DNA of 64,000 nt from Alcanivoracaceae bacterium (GTDB taxonomy: Bacteria; Pseudomonadota; Gammaproteobacteria; Pseudomonadales; Alcanivoracaceae): positions 8,281-72,280 of the forward strand of contig JAGLCJ010000002.1 of the NCBI GenBank assembly GCA_023146255.1, read 5' to 3'. The stretch's first letter is position 1. Every line of letters starts with the position of its first letter. Positions 9,388 through 18,676 of the stretch are shown in pieces. The position numbers and the translations under genes are program-made. Below the pieces are notes generated by a model that saw nothing but the letters and a program-made list of their open reading frames with translations, made no database searches and was not told the origin of the DNA.

Positions 9388-10485
9388 TCAGTTGTTCAGT
9401 GTCTGATATATCAGTCGGGAGAAGGAGGTGTTTTCCGATCCGGCGACATACTGCCAGGTGCCGGTTTCTTTCCACACTTCCCACCAGCGCCGGGTGACTG
9501 TCCGGGTGGTGGTGCCGAAATCGACGTTCAGTCCGGCGGCAAAATTGTTCAGGACATAGGTGGTTCTGCCCTGATGCTGATCATCGACCAGAGTGAAATG
9601 GTCGTAGTCGGCTGCCATCAATACCGGGAAGTGGTTGTGCCACAGGCCGCGAGGGCCGAACTGCCAGGTTCGCTTGCCGTCATAGGCGATGCTCGAAGAG
9701 CAGCTTTCTATGGCGTCCGGTGCCGAGGCACCGCAGCTGGAATGTGCCGGCACAACGGTGTCGTCCGCGCCACGTATCAGGGGTTTGGTGGGATCCGTCA
9801 GGCCGCCGCCACTGACCGAGAAGCGCAGGCGGGGGATGCTGTTGGGCCAGTTGGCATGGTTGCGGGCACCCGAGGTGGTCAGGTCAAGCACCACCCCCAG
9901 TTGGTCATAATCAGTAATATCAAGGTCCAGTCCCAGTACGGCGCCAGCAGCAAGCTTCATCACCAGCGGGACATATTCACTGTTGGCGGCGGCCACGGCG
10001 ATATCGGCAATGTCGGTGCCGCCACCGGCGCCGGCGAAATCAATGGTGGCGACAATATTCAGAGGCTGATAGCCGGCTGCCGTCATCCAGGCCTCCTGAT
10101 GGGCAAGGAAATAGCGGCTAACCAGATCCCCGGTGCTGTGTGTGACCAGCACACAACCGTTGTTGCACACGCCATCTGCAGAGAGTGTCTTTGCCTGTTC
10201 GAATACGATCTCGGCAATGCCTCCCTCAAGACGCTCTGCTGCGGACCAGTTAAGGTAGCCTTCGGCCCGGGATTGCCAGAAGTCCGATACCTTGCGGCGC
10301 GACAGCACCTCTTCTTTTGTCGGTGCCTTGAGCAGGTCGGTGATGATCAGTCCATGCACGAGAATGACGTTGTGTCCTGCCAGCTGGGCGCTGACGCTGG
10401 CAGGGGCAGCAAGGCTGAACAACGCAACCAGCCCCGCTGCGTATCGTGCAATCGATTTGTTGTTATTCATGTCTGTTATCCTCAT
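9388..10485 (-). CDS. Secreted alpha/beta-hydrolase, lipase/esterase-like
   Basis: A 365-residue exported hydrolase. The Sec signal peptide ends near VSA-QLA (residue about 33). The fold begins with NVILVHGL (oxyanion region, residues 39-46). The nucleophile elbow is LVTHSTGD with Ser117, which replaces the usual GxSxG first Gly by Thr. DYDHFTLVDD near residue 310 offers the His/Asp region. Two Cys pairs (Cys107/111 and a later CGASAPDAIESC) suggest disulfides. The alternative start at 10470 (MNNNKS) is preceded by AGGA and is equally plausible. It is divergent from the AraC regulator at 10725, which probably controls it. It could be a lipase, cholesterol esterase or PHB depolymerase-like enzyme; the substrate is not readable. 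Confidence 0.82.
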   Translation of the reverse strand: MRITDMNNNKSIARYAAGLVALFSLAAPASVSAQLAGHNVILVHGLIITDLLKAPTKEEVLSRRKVSDFWQSRAEGYLNWSAAERLEGGIAEIVFEQAKTLSADGVCNNGCVLVTHSTGDLVSRYFLAHQEAWMTAAGYQPLNIVATIDFAGAGGGTDIADIAVAAANSEYVPLVMKLAAGAVLGLDLDITDYDQLGVVLDLTTSGARNHANWPNSIPRLRFSVSGGGLTDPTKPLIRGADDTVVPAHSSCGASAPDAIESCSSSIAYDGKRTWQFGPRGLWHNHFPVLMAADYDHFTLVDDQHQGRTTYVLNNFAAGLNVDFGTTTRTVTRRWWEVWKETGTWQYVAGSENTSFSRLIYQTLNN

Positions 10486-10724
10486 AAACGGACCTGCATG
10501 GCGAGGCCTTTACCGACCAGCTGAATAGCTGCTTCGGGACCGCCGCTGATAAATGTACGGGCTGGCTAATTGCCAAACTCGCCAGAACGTGAACAAAAGG
10601 CGCCAATCGAGGCGTCCGGGGGATCACGGGAAACGAGTGTTCACAAAACGGGGCGTGGTTTGCCAATATCCCGCGTTGGCCCGAGAATCGGTCTGGACAG
10701 CACTGCTGCGGATACCTGACAAGA
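10486..10724. promoter_or_regulatory. Divergent control region between the lipase and araC-type genes
   Basis: The 239-base gap must hold both promoters. Visible structure is an inverted GCCAA-N9-TTGGC (10662-10680) and further TTGCCAA-like words near 10570, possible AraC-family half-sites. No confident -35/-10 pair was found. Confidence 0.35.
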
Positions 10725-11780
10725 ATGAGAAAAGCCGGAGAGGGCCTGAAAGCGCTGCGCATACCAAGAACGGTGCTGGAACCTATAAGACAGGTTCTTG
10801 ATCGTCATGCTGTTCATGTCTCCTTTGCCGACATGCTGACTCAGTTGGGCGTCACCCGCGAACAGTTCGAGGACCCGGCGTTCAGCATTGATGGCGAGGA
10901 GCTGTACGCGCTGTTTGACTGGGTTGAGCACAACGCTCGTGGCAGTATCTCAATCCGTGACTGGCTCAGTCATTTTTCCGCCACCAGTGCAGGGCTTGCC
11001 GGGATGGCCGCACTCAGCGCAAGAAATGTGCGTGAGTCGCTGTTGGTGGCCGTACGCTATCTGCCGCTTCTGATTCCGGTGATGCGAGCCGATCTGGTTG
11101 AAGCGCCGCCAAAGGTTCTGTTCAAGCTGGAGATGGCCGTCGACCTTGGCAGAATGAACAGCTTCCTTCTGGAAATTGTTACCGCCGCCGTTCACGTTAT
11201 TTCCAATGATGTCATGTCCGAATCGGTGCCCAGAATCATTCATTTCCGCCATGGCCACGGGAATGGTCAGGCAGCGACAGCACATCGCCGTGATCTTGAA
11301 GAAATTTTTTCATCGCGGATTATTTTCAACAGCCATTTCGACGGAATGGAAGGGCGGATGGCGGATATGGACGTGGCGACTCGTAGCCCGAACGAGGCCA
11401 CCTTCAATACTGTCAAACGGATTCTTGAAGATGAAATCTCGACCCGACAAGGCGTCGCTGCATTCTCGGTTACTGTGCATCAGGAGCTGGTAAGGCTTGC
11501 CAATGCCGGCCACTTCCCTTCGCTGGAAGAATTTGCTGATCGAATGAATTTGTCGCCGAGAACCTTGATCCGGAAGTTATCCGGTGAACAGACATCGTTT
11601 AAAAGTATTGCCAACGAAGTGTGGTTCCGGCTGGCCAAGGAGCTGCTGTTGCAAACCCGGTTCTCGGTCAAGCAAATTGCTGCGAGAACCGGCTTCAATA
11701 ATACCAACTCATTCAGTCGTGCATTCAAGTCGTTGTCGGGCGAAACGCCACTGGCATGGCGTACCCGACAACTTCCCTGA
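10725..11780 (+). CDS. AraC-family transcriptional regulator (arabinose-binding-like N-domain)
   Basis: A 351-residue regulator of the OruR/ArgR-like type: a long N-terminal sensing domain (residues about 20-210) followed by a C-terminal AraC double helix-turn-helix (residues about 255-350: LEEFADRMNLSPRTLIRKL, then FSVKQIAARTGFNNTNSFSRAFK). This class often senses lipid or amino-acid signals. The start has no strong ribosome-binding site. It is divergent from the lipase-like gene, which is its most likely target (inference). It ends 8 bases from the convergent acs stop. Confidence 0.9.
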   Translation: MRKAGEGLKALRIPRTVLEPIRQVLDRHAVHVSFADMLTQLGVTREQFEDPAFSIDGEELYALFDWVEHNARGSISIRDWLSHFSATSAGLAGMAALSARNVRESLLVAVRYLPLLIPVMRADLVEAPPKVLFKLEMAVDLGRMNSFLLEIVTAAVHVISNDVMSESVPRIIHFRHGHGNGQAATAHRRDLEEIFSSRIIFNSHFDGMEGRMADMDVATRSPNEATFNTVKRILEDEISTRQGVAAFSVTVHQELVRLANAGHFPSLEEFADRMNLSPRTLIRKLSGEQTSFKSIANEVWFRLAKELLLQTRFSVKQIAARTGFNNTNSFSRAFKSLSGETPLAWRTRQLP

Positions 11781-11787
11781 TGCCAGT

Positions 11788-13725
11788 TCAGCTGTTCATC
11801 CGTCCGGAAATCAACTGATCCACTACGGCAGGATCTGCCAGTGTTGACGTATCGCCCAGCGTGTCCAGTTCATTGGCGGCAATCTTGCGCAGAATCCGGC
11901 GCATGATTTTTCCGGAGCGGGTTTTTGGCAAGCCCGGGGCGAAGTGGATCAGATCCGGTTTGGCAATGGCGCCGATTTCCTTTGCGACAAAATCGCGCAA
12001 TTCCTTGAGCAGTGCATCGTCACCGGTGACACCGCTCATCAGTGACACATAGGCATAGATGCCCTGACCTTTGACGTCATGCGGGTAACCGACCACGGCG
12101 GCTTCGGCGACGGCGGTATGCAGTACCAGCGCCGATTCGACTTCCGCAGTGCCGAGACGGTGACCGGAAACGTTCAGTACGTCGTCGACCCGGCCGGTGA
12201 TCCAGTAATAGCCGTCTTCGTCACGGCGGCAGCCGTCACCGGTGAAGTAGGTGCCCTTGTAGGTGGAGAAGTAGGTGTCGATCATGCGCTGATGATCGCC
12301 GTAGACGCTGCGGATCTGGCTCGGCCAGCTTCGCTTCAGCACCAGATTGCCGCTGGCGGCGCCAGACAGTTCGTTACCGTTTTCATCCATCAGCGCCGGC
12401 TCGACACCGAACAGCGGCAAGGTTGCAGAGCCGGGTTTCAGGTCGGTAACACCGGGCAGCGGCGCGATCAGGATCGAACCGGTTTCGGTCTGCCACCAGG
12501 TATCGACCACCGGGCAGCGATCTTCACCAACCACGCGGTGATACCACTCCCAGGCTTCCGGGTTGATCGGCTCGCCAACACTGCCAAGCAGTTTCAGCGA
12601 GGCACGGGAGGTTTTCTTCACCGGCTCATCGCCCAGACCCATCAGCGCGCGAATGGCGGTGGGAGCGGTGTAGAAAATATTCACCTTGTGTTTGTCGATC
12701 ACCTGCCAGAAACGTGATGCATCAGGGTAAGTCGGAACGCCTTCGAACATCAGTGTGATTGCGCCGTTGGCGAGCGGGCCGTAGACGATGTAACTGTGTC
12801 CGGTGACCCAGCCAACGTCGGCGGTGCACCAATAGACATCGCCATCGTGATAATCGAATACATACTTGTGCGTCAGCGCAGCGCCAAGCAGGTAACCGGC
12901 GGTGCTGTGCAGCACGCCCTTGGGTTTGCCGGTGGAGCCGGAGGTGTAAAGAATAAACAGCGGATCTTCACTGGCCATCGGTTCCGGCGCGCAATGATCG
13001 TCGGCCTGCATCATGGCTTCGTGGTACCAGACGTCACGGCCATCGTGCCAATCGGTTTTGCCGCCGGTGCGTTTCACCACCAGGCAGGTATGCACGTTCG
13101 GGCAGTGCTTCAGTGCGGCATCGGAGTTGCCTTTCAGCGGTACCGTCTTGCCGCCGCGCACACCTTCATCGGCGGTGATCAGAATGCGGGCATCGGCATC
13201 GAGCAAGCGGTCTTTCAGTGCTTCCGGAGAAAAGCCGCCAAAGACCACGGAATGAACGGCGCCAATCCGGGTGCAGGCCAGCATGGCGTAGGCGGCTTCC
13301 GGAATCATCGGCATGTAGATGCAGACCCGGTCGCCTTTTTTGACGCCGCGGGTTTTCAGCACATTGGCCAGTTTGCAGACCTGTTCGTGCAGTTCGCGAT
13401 AGCTGATGTGTTTTGACTGATCCGGTTCGTCACCTTCCCAGATAATGGCGGTCTGATCGCCGCGTTCGGCCAGATGTCGGTCAATGCAGTTGCTGCTGAC
13501 ATTCAGGGTGGCGCCATCAAACCAGCGTGCTTCGCCTTTGCTGAAGTCGCCGCTGTGTACGCTTTGCCACGGGCTCATCCAGTCGAGCAGTTCGCTGGCG
13601 CGGCTGGCCCAGAAGGTGTCGGGGCTGTCGAGGGATTCGCGGTACCAGGCCTCGTAGGTGGCACGGTCGATCAGGGCGCTGCGTTTGAAGGTTTCCGCAA
13701 CCGGATAAAGCTTGCTGCCGGACAT
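11788..13725 (-). CDS. acs: Acetyl-CoA synthetase
   Basis: Activates acetate to acetyl-CoA via acetyl-AMP (ATP to AMP and PPi), allowing growth on acetate and scavenging of overflow acetate. The 645-residue length is standard. Visible motifs are the P-loop-like A3 (YTSGSTGKPKG, about residue 265), DTWWQTETG (about 415), YFTGDGCRRDEDGYYWITGR (about 500) and the C-terminal KTRSGKIMRR, whose second Lys is the regulatory acetylation site in the family. The start is preceded by GGGAG. Its position beside the pan/pcnB block matches Pseudomonas gene order. In relatives, acs is often CbrAB-influenced. Confidence 0.97.
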   Translation of the reverse strand: MSGSKLYPVAETFKRSALIDRATYEAWYRESLDSPDTFWASRASELLDWMSPWQSVHSGDFSKGEARWFDGATLNVSSNCIDRHLAERGDQTAIIWEGDEPDQSKHISYRELHEQVCKLANVLKTRGVKKGDRVCIYMPMIPEAAYAMLACTRIGAVHSVVFGGFSPEALKDRLLDADARILITADEGVRGGKTVPLKGNSDAALKHCPNVHTCLVVKRTGGKTDWHDGRDVWYHEAMMQADDHCAPEPMASEDPLFILYTSGSTGKPKGVLHSTAGYLLGAALTHKYVFDYHDGDVYWCTADVGWVTGHSYIVYGPLANGAITLMFEGVPTYPDASRFWQVIDKHKVNIFYTAPTAIRALMGLGDEPVKKTSRASLKLLGSVGEPINPEAWEWYHRVVGEDRCPVVDTWWQTETGSILIAPLPGVTDLKPGSATLPLFGVEPALMDENGNELSGAASGNLVLKRSWPSQIRSVYGDHQRMIDTYFSTYKGTYFTGDGCRRDEDGYYWITGRVDDVLNVSGHRLGTAEVESALVLHTAVAEAAVVGYPHDVKGQGIYAYVSLMSGVTGDDALLKELRDFVAKEIGAIAKPDLIHFAPGLPKTRSGKIMRRILRKIAANELDTLGDTSTLADPAVVDQLISGRMNS

Positions 13726-13814
13726 ACTGACTCCCGTTATCGTTTTCGGCGAGGCAGTAACTATTGACCATCGGGTCGCGCAGGTAAAGCGCCGGCGATG
13801 GATTCGACCGGCAT

Positions 13815-13845
13815 AAAAAAACGCCGGCGTGCGCCGGCGTTTTTC
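13815..13845 (-). terminator. Rho-independent terminator of the pcnB-pan operon
   Basis: A GC-rich stem (AACGCCGGCG and its complement) is flanked by A7 on the plus strand, which gives a T-run for minus-strand transcripts. It lies 15 bases past the panD stop. Confidence 0.9.
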
Positions 13846-13859
13846 AGCAATCGGTCAGA

Positions 13860-14240
13860 TCAGGCAACCTGAACCGGAATGGCGTTGCTGGCGCCCTTGA
13901 CCGCATTGCCGTCGGCCAGATAGACCAGCCGTGGCTTGAAGTTGATCAGTTCAGCGGCACTGTAGTTGGCGTAGGCGCAAATGATTACGCGGTCACCCGG
14001 GCCAGCCTTGTGGGCGGCGGCGCCATTGACGGAAATCATCCGCGAGCCTTCTTCGGCGCGAATGGCGTAGGTGGTGAAACGCTCGCCATTGTCGACGTTA
14101 TAAATCTGGATTTGCTCGTACTCCAGAATGCCGGCCATATCGAGCAGATTGCCATCAATGGCACAGGAGCCTTCGTATTCCAGTTCCGCATGGGTGACGC
14201 GGGCCTGGTGCAGCTTGGCTTTCAGCATCGTGCACTGCAT
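13860..14240 (-). CDS. panD: Aspartate 1-decarboxylase proenzyme
   Basis: Makes beta-alanine from aspartate for pantothenate. The proenzyme self-cleaves between Gly24 and Ser25 to make the pyruvoyl group, and the site EGSCAIDG is present at residues 23-30. The length of 126 residues is standard. Other conserved parts are YNVDNGERFTTYAI and NGAAAHKAGPGDRVIICAY. The start has GAGAGAGG upstream. It is the last gene of the pan cluster, 108 bases after panC, and is followed by a terminator. Confidence 0.97.
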   Translation of the reverse strand: MQCTMLKAKLHQARVTHAELEYEGSCAIDGNLLDMAGILEYEQIQIYNVDNGERFTTYAIRAEEGSRMISVNGAAAHKAGPGDRVIICAYANYSAAELINFKPRLVYLADGNAVKGASNAIPVQVA

Positions 14241-14348
14241 GGCTAATACCTCTCTCAGCTACCCATGGTTTACAGCAGGTTTCCAACCAGATGAGCGCGC
14301 GTCCTGCTACGACATTGGTACCAAAAATGGGGCGCCAGTATCTATGAA

Positions 14349-15203
14349 TCACCGGTCACGTGCAATTGACAGGCTGACATTGTCTATCAATCGCGTGGTG
14401 CCCAGCTTGGCCGCCACGGCAATCAGCAAATGGCTGTCCGGCGAAGTCGCCGGCGCCAGCGTGCCAGCGTGGTTGATACTCAGGTAGTCGACCACAAAGC
14501 CGGCCTGAGTCAGTTGATCGGTGCCAGCTTGGACCAGCGCCGGATAATCCCGTTCCCCGGCCTCGATACGGGCCTTCAGGGCCTGCAGGGTGGCGTGGAT
14601 GGCCCCGGCCTGCTGTTTCTGGGCCGTGCTCAGGTAGCCGTTACGGGAGCTCATGGCGAGGCCATTGGCCTCGCGGGCGGTGGCCACAGCAATGATCCGG
14701 ACCGGGAAGAACAGGTCCTGGACCATGCGCCGGATGATCGCCAGCTGCTGGAAGTCCTTCTCGCCGAAGCAGGCGATATCCGGCAGGACGATATTGAACA
14801 GCTTGCTGACCACCGTACTGACACCGCGGAAGTGGCCGGGGCGGCTGGCGCCGCAAAGGTAATCACCGAGATCATCGACGTCGACCCAGGTGCGGTTCTT
14901 CTCTGGATACATCTCGTCTACCGACGGCGCAAACAGCAGATCGCAGCCGGCTGCGGCCAGCTTCTCGCTGTCGGCCTCCAGCGTGCGCGGGTAGCTGTCG
15001 AAATCCTCGCTGGGGCCGAACTGGGTCGGGTTGACGAAGATGCTGGCGACCACCTTGTCGGCGTGGCGGCGGGCTTCATCAATCAGGCTGATATGGCCGG
15101 CGTGGAGGTTGCCCATGGTCGGCACGAAGCCGATGGTCAGGCCGGCCTGGCGCCAGTCGCGGACCTGCTGCCGGGTCTCGGCAATGGTATGTACGGTTTT
15201 CAT
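14349..15203 (-). CDS. panC: Pantothenate synthetase
   Basis: Condenses pantoate with beta-alanine, using ATP, to make pantothenate. A 284-residue protein with the nucleotidylyltransferase HIGH-like motif in PTMGNLHAGHISLI (residues about 29-42), SIFVNPTQFGPSEDF, and the KMSKS-equivalent region MSSRNGYL (about residue 185). It lies 20 bases after panB and is probably cotranscribed with it. Confidence 0.97.
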   Translation of the reverse strand: MKTVHTIAETRQQVRDWRQAGLTIGFVPTMGNLHAGHISLIDEARRHADKVVASIFVNPTQFGPSEDFDSYPRTLEADSEKLAAAGCDLLFAPSVDEMYPEKNRTWVDVDDLGDYLCGASRPGHFRGVSTVVSKLFNIVLPDIACFGEKDFQQLAIIRRMVQDLFFPVRIIAVATAREANGLAMSSRNGYLSTAQKQQAGAIHATLQALKARIEAGERDYPALVQAGTDQLTQAGFVVDYLSINHAGTLAPATSPDSHLLIAVAAKLGTTRLIDNVSLSIARDR

Positions 15204-15223
15204 GCTGGCTCTCGGATGGGGGC

Positions 15224-16012
15224 TCAGAAGCAGTGTTCGGCGGCCGGGAAGCTGCCGTCCTTGACGGCCCTGTCATAGGCGGCGAAGGCAGCGCGGATAT
15301 CACCGGTCTCGCTGGCAAAGTTGCGGACGAAGCGGGCCGGCTTGCCCGGGGTAATGCCGAGCAGGTCGTGCATCACCAGCACCTGACCATCGCACTCCGG
15401 GCCGGCACCGATACCGATCACCGGCACCTGAACGGCCTTGACCAGCTCGGCGGTGACGTCACGCGGTACGCACTCCAGCAGCAGGACATCGGCGCCAGCG
15501 TGTTCCAGCTGTCTGGCATCCTCGATCAACCGCTCGGCATCGGACTTGTCCCGGCCCTGAACCCGATAGCCGCCAAAGGCATTGACCGATTGCGGGGTCA
15601 GGCCGAGGTGGGCGCAGACCGGCACGCCGTTGCGTTTCAGCACGGTGATGGTGTCCGCCAGCCAGCCGGCGCCTTCGAGTTTGACCAGATTGGCGCCGGC
15701 CTGCATCAGTGCATGGGCGGAAGTGAGTGCCCGCTCAAGCGTGGCGCCGCTCATGAAGGGCATATCGGCCATGATCAGGCTGCCCTGATTGCCACGGGCC
15801 ACGGCGGCGGTGTGATAGGCGAGCTGTTCGGTGGTCACCGGCAGGGTGCTGTCGTGGCCCTGCAGCACCATGCCAAGGGAGTCGCCGACCAGCATCACAT
15901 CCACCCCGGCCTCGCTGATCAGTCGTGAAAAACAGGCATCGTAGGCGGTCAGCACGGAGAACTTCTCGCCGTTCTGTTTGCGCTGTTGCAGGGTGCGGAG
16001 CGTCACGGCCAT
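15224..16012 (-). CDS. panB: 3-methyl-2-oxobutanoate hydroxymethyltransferase
   Basis: Transfers a hydroxymethyl group from 5,10-methylene-THF to 2-oxoisovalerate to give ketopantoate, the first step of pantothenate synthesis. The 262 residues show the metal-binding VMLVGDSLGMV (Asp near residue 43), YHTAAVARGN, VKLEGAG and VIGIGAGPECDGQVLVMHD. The start is preceded by CGGAGA. It lies 41 bases after the deoxynucleoside kinase gene. Confidence 0.97.
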   Translation of the reverse strand: MAVTLRTLQQRKQNGEKFSVLTAYDACFSRLISEAGVDVMLVGDSLGMVLQGHDSTLPVTTEQLAYHTAAVARGNQGSLIMADMPFMSGATLERALTSAHALMQAGANLVKLEGAGWLADTITVLKRNGVPVCAHLGLTPQSVNAFGGYRVQGRDKSDAERLIEDARQLEHAGADVLLLECVPRDVTAELVKAVQVPVIGIGAGPECDGQVLVMHDLLGITPGKPARFVRNFASETGDIRAAFAAYDRAVKDGSFPAAEHCF

Positions 16013-16053
16013 GGTCTGGTCTCCGGTGAATCAAACGGGCTGGCCGGGCGAAA

Positions 16054-16722
16054 TCAGCCGGCCAGCGGGCGCGGGTTAAAGTAGTGCCGGCCCGAACGGA
16101 TGTCCAGCGCCCGGCGCAGCAGCTGGGCATAGTCGTCATCACGGTGGACCGGGTCAATGTCCGAGGCATTGACGATCAGCAGTGGCGCTTCGTCGTAGAA
16201 GTGGAAGAAGCGGGCGTAGGCTTCGTTGAGGCGGTTCAGGTAGTCGGCGCTGATCGGCTTTTCATGCTGGATGCCGCGTTGCTGGATGCGCTGCAGCAAC
16301 ACCTGACTGGGCGCCTGCAGATAGATCACCAGATCCGGCTTCGGCGCCTCCAGGGTCAGATGGCGGTAGACGTTGTCATACAGGGCGAACTCGTCCTGAT
16401 CCAGATTCAGCTCGGCAAACAGCCGGTCTTTCTGCAACAGAAAATCACTGACCCGCACCGGACTGAACAGCTCGTTCTGTGCCAGTGCCCGCATCTGCTC
16501 GGCGCGTTGAAACAGAAAGAACAACTGGGTCTGCAAAGCGTACTGTCGCGGCGATTGGTAGAAGCGCGCCAGGAACGGATTTTCTTCCGGTTGTTCCAGC
16601 AGCACTTCATAGTTGAAGGTCATCGCCAGCTTGCGCGCCAGCGAAGTCTTGCCAACGCCGATCGGGCCTTCGACAACGATATAGCGTGGCGCGGTGGTGC
16701 CGGGCAGGATGAGTTCGCTCAA
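16054..16722 (-). CDS. Deoxynucleoside kinase family protein (TTG start)
   Basis: A 222-residue member of the dNK/deoxyadenosine-deoxyguanosine kinase family, which phosphorylates deoxynucleosides for salvage. The P-loop GPIGVGKTS (Lys25), the LEQPEENPFL region near residue 42 and DLVIYLQAPSQVLLQRIQQRG with its LID-like arginines support this. The only start upstream of the P-loop is TTG at 16722, sharing TTGA with the folK stop, so translation is coupled to folK. Its placement between folK and panB is known from Pseudomonas-like genomes. The true physiological substrate cannot be read. Confidence 0.9.
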   Translation of the reverse strand: MSELILPGTTAPRYIVVEGPIGVGKTSLARKLAMTFNYEVLLEQPEENPFLARFYQSPRQYALQTQLFFLFQRAEQMRALAQNELFSPVRVSDFLLQKDRLFAELNLDQDEFALYDNVYRHLTLEAPKPDLVIYLQAPSQVLLQRIQQRGIQHEKPISADYLNRLNEAYARFFHFYDEAPLLIVNASDIDPVHRDDDYAQLLRRALDIRSGRHYFNPRPLAG

Positions 16723-17222
16723 GGGATCAGGCTCCAGCGGTCATCGGAATATTGGCAGATTGGCTGGTCCTCGACCGTGGCGCAATAGGGCGCCAGTGCG
16801 GTGCCATCCGGCAGGGCGATCTCTGCAGCAATATCGAGCAGCGGTTTCAGGACAAAGGCCCGTTGATGCAGGCGTGGATGCGGCACCTGCAGATTCGGCA
16901 GATCGATCCGCTCGTTGCCATACAGGAGGATATCCAGATCCAGAGTGCGTTCGCCCCAATGACGCAGGCGTACCCGGCCGGCCTGTTGTTCAATCAGCTG
17001 CAAGGCGACGAGAAGCGAGGCGGCATCAAGACCGGTATCGATCCGTACCACAGCATTGAAAAAATCCGGCTGGTCCTGCGGGCCGACCGGAGCGCTGCGA
17101 TACAGTGGCGACACACCGGTGACTCGGGTCTGTGGAAGCGAGGTCAGTGCCGCCCGCGCTTCATTCAGCAGCGTGACACTGTCGCCAAGATTACTGCCGA
17201 GGCCGATGAAGGCGTCGGTCAT
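16719..17222 (-). CDS. folK: 2-amino-4-hydroxy-6-hydroxymethyldihydropteridine pyrophosphokinase (HPPK)
   Basis: Folate pathway enzyme that pyrophosphorylates 6-hydroxymethyl-dihydropterin. The 167 residues from ATG at 17222 begin with FIGLGSNLGDS, the family hallmark; a 40-codon upstream open extension is only overlap with pcnB. Further motifs are SPLYRSAPVGPQDQPDFFNAV and the catalytic RVRLRHWGERTLDLDILLYG (residues about 80-100) followed by PHPRLHQRAFVL. The ATG overlaps the pcnB stop (ATGA), so pcnB and folK are coupled. Confidence 0.95.
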   Translation of the reverse strand: MTDAFIGLGSNLGDSVTLLNEARAALTSLPQTRVTGVSPLYRSAPVGPQDQPDFFNAVVRIDTGLDAASLLVALQLIEQQAGRVRLRHWGERTLDLDILLYGNERIDLPNLQVPHPRLHQRAFVLKPLLDIAAEIALPDGTALAPYCATVEDQPICQYSDDRWSLIP

Positions 17223-18592
17223 GCCGGGCCGGCGGGCTTGCGCCGGCGGCGCCGACGCTTTTTCGCCGGGCCGGCAGATTTGCCGAGCTGGCGCACCATC
17301 TCCAGGCGGCCATGCTCGTCTTCTTCCTGATAGTGGGTCCACCAGTCGCCGAGGCCCGGTTCGATTTCACCCGCTTGTTCGCGCAGCAGCAGAAAATCAT
17401 AGCCGGCACGGAAGCGTTGATCGGCCACCAGTATTTCTGCATGCCGGCCTTGCCGTTTGTCCAGACGCAGCTGTACGTCCCAGATTTCCCGGATAACCTG
17501 GCTGAAGCGTTTCGGAATGGCAGTAATTTCATTCTGCGCATGGATGACCTGACCGGCGGCTTTCTGCCTTGCCGGAGCAAAGGGCAAGCCGTGCTCGATA
17601 TGCTTTTCCGTGCGCGCTACCACCGCTGGCCAGAGCAGCACAGCAAACAGGAAAGCGGGGGTTACCGGGCGCTCATTGGCAATCCGAATATCAGTATTGA
17701 TGCAGGCCTGCTCGATCAGCTTTTGCCAGATGATGCCGCTATCACGGTCATGCAGATGTTTGCCGGATTCCGGAATCAGGATTTCCAGCAGGCCGAGTTG
17801 CTGCAGCGCTTTCATGGATGCCAGAGCATGACCGGTCAGGAACAGTTTTAGCAATTCATCGAACATCCGCGGCGCGGGCACTTGATGCAGACTCAGACCA
17901 AGTTGGTGAATCGGCTTTTCCGTGGCCGGGTCGAGTTCGAACTGCATCTTCGCCGCGAAGCGTGCTGCGCGCAACATGCGTACCGGGTCTTCGCGGTAAC
18001 GCCGGTCCGGGTCACCGATAATACGAATGCGCTTGCGACGAATGTCTTCCATGCTGCCCATGAAGTCATACAGGGCAAAGTTGTCGATGTTGTAGTAGAG
18101 CGCGTTGATGGTGAAATCACGGCGCAGCGCATCTTCCTCAATGCTGCCGTAGATGTTGTCGCGCAGGATCATGCCGTGTTCGGATTCCTCGCGCTCGTCC
18201 GGTTCGCTCAGCGCGCGGAAGGTGGCAACCTCGATGACTTCCTGGCCGAAGTAGACATGAACGATCTTGAAGCGGCGGCCGATCACCCGGGCGCGACGAA
18301 ACAGCTTCTGCACTTCTTCCGGCGTGGCGTTGGTGACGACATCAAAATCTTTCGGCTTCTCACCGGCAAGAATGTCGCGCAGGCAGCCGCCGACCAGATA
18401 GGCCTCGAAGCCACCCTTGTTCAGCCCGTACAGCACGTTCAGTGCGGCGCGGCTCATGTCGCGCCGCGAAATGTCATGGTGCTCACGGGAATGAATTTCC
18501 GGAACCGGCAGGGCCGGGGCGGAACTCCGTCCGAGCAGCCTGGTCACAGGGCCCAGTGGTTGCGTCAGGTAATTGGCAATCTTGCGAAGCAT
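17219..18592 (-). CDS. pcnB: Poly(A) polymerase I
   Basis: Adds 3' poly(A) tails to RNA and promotes decay; also limits ColE1-type plasmid RNAI. A 457-residue class II nucleotidyltransferase. The head domain has LVGGCLRDILAG and the catalytic DFDVVTNATPEEV. It is followed by RRDFTINALYYNID and the tRNA-nucleotidyltransferase-like RIRIIGDPDRRYREDPVRMLRA (written with the usual break). The C-terminus is Arg/Lys-rich (KKRRRRRRKPAG), typical for RNA contacts. The start at 18592 (MLRKIANYL) fits the family; the 54 codons upstream run into the inverted repeat and are unlikely to be coding. Confidence 0.95.
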   Translation of the reverse strand: MLRKIANYLTQPLGPVTRLLGRSSAPALPVPEIHSREHHDISRRDMSRAALNVLYGLNKGGFEAYLVGGCLRDILAGEKPKDFDVVTNATPEEVQKLFRRARVIGRRFKIVHVYFGQEVIEVATFRALSEPDEREESEHGMILRDNIYGSIEEDALRRDFTINALYYNIDNFALYDFMGSMEDIRRKRIRIIGDPDRRYREDPVRMLRAARFAAKMQFELDPATEKPIHQLGLSLHQVPAPRMFDELLKLFLTGHALASMKALQQLGLLEILIPESGKHLHDRDSGIIWQKLIEQACINTDIRIANERPVTPAFLFAVLLWPAVVARTEKHIEHGLPFAPARQKAAGQVIHAQNEITAIPKRFSQVIREIWDVQLRLDKRQGRHAEILVADQRFRAGYDFLLLREQAGEIEPGLGDWWTHYQEEDEHGRLEMVRQLGKSAGPAKKRRRRRRKPAGPA

Positions 18593-18676
18593 GGAACGGA
18601 TTGACCTTCGGGGTGTCAGGAAGCGGAGGATGGTAACACTGACGTGCGCTGCCCGGGTAACGGATATCGGTGTGTG

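Noticed and set aside
9082..10524. Long plus-strand frame opposite the lipase-like gene
   Set aside because: Low-complexity Gly/Val/Arg-rich product; the opposite strand has a signal peptide and hydrolase motifs.
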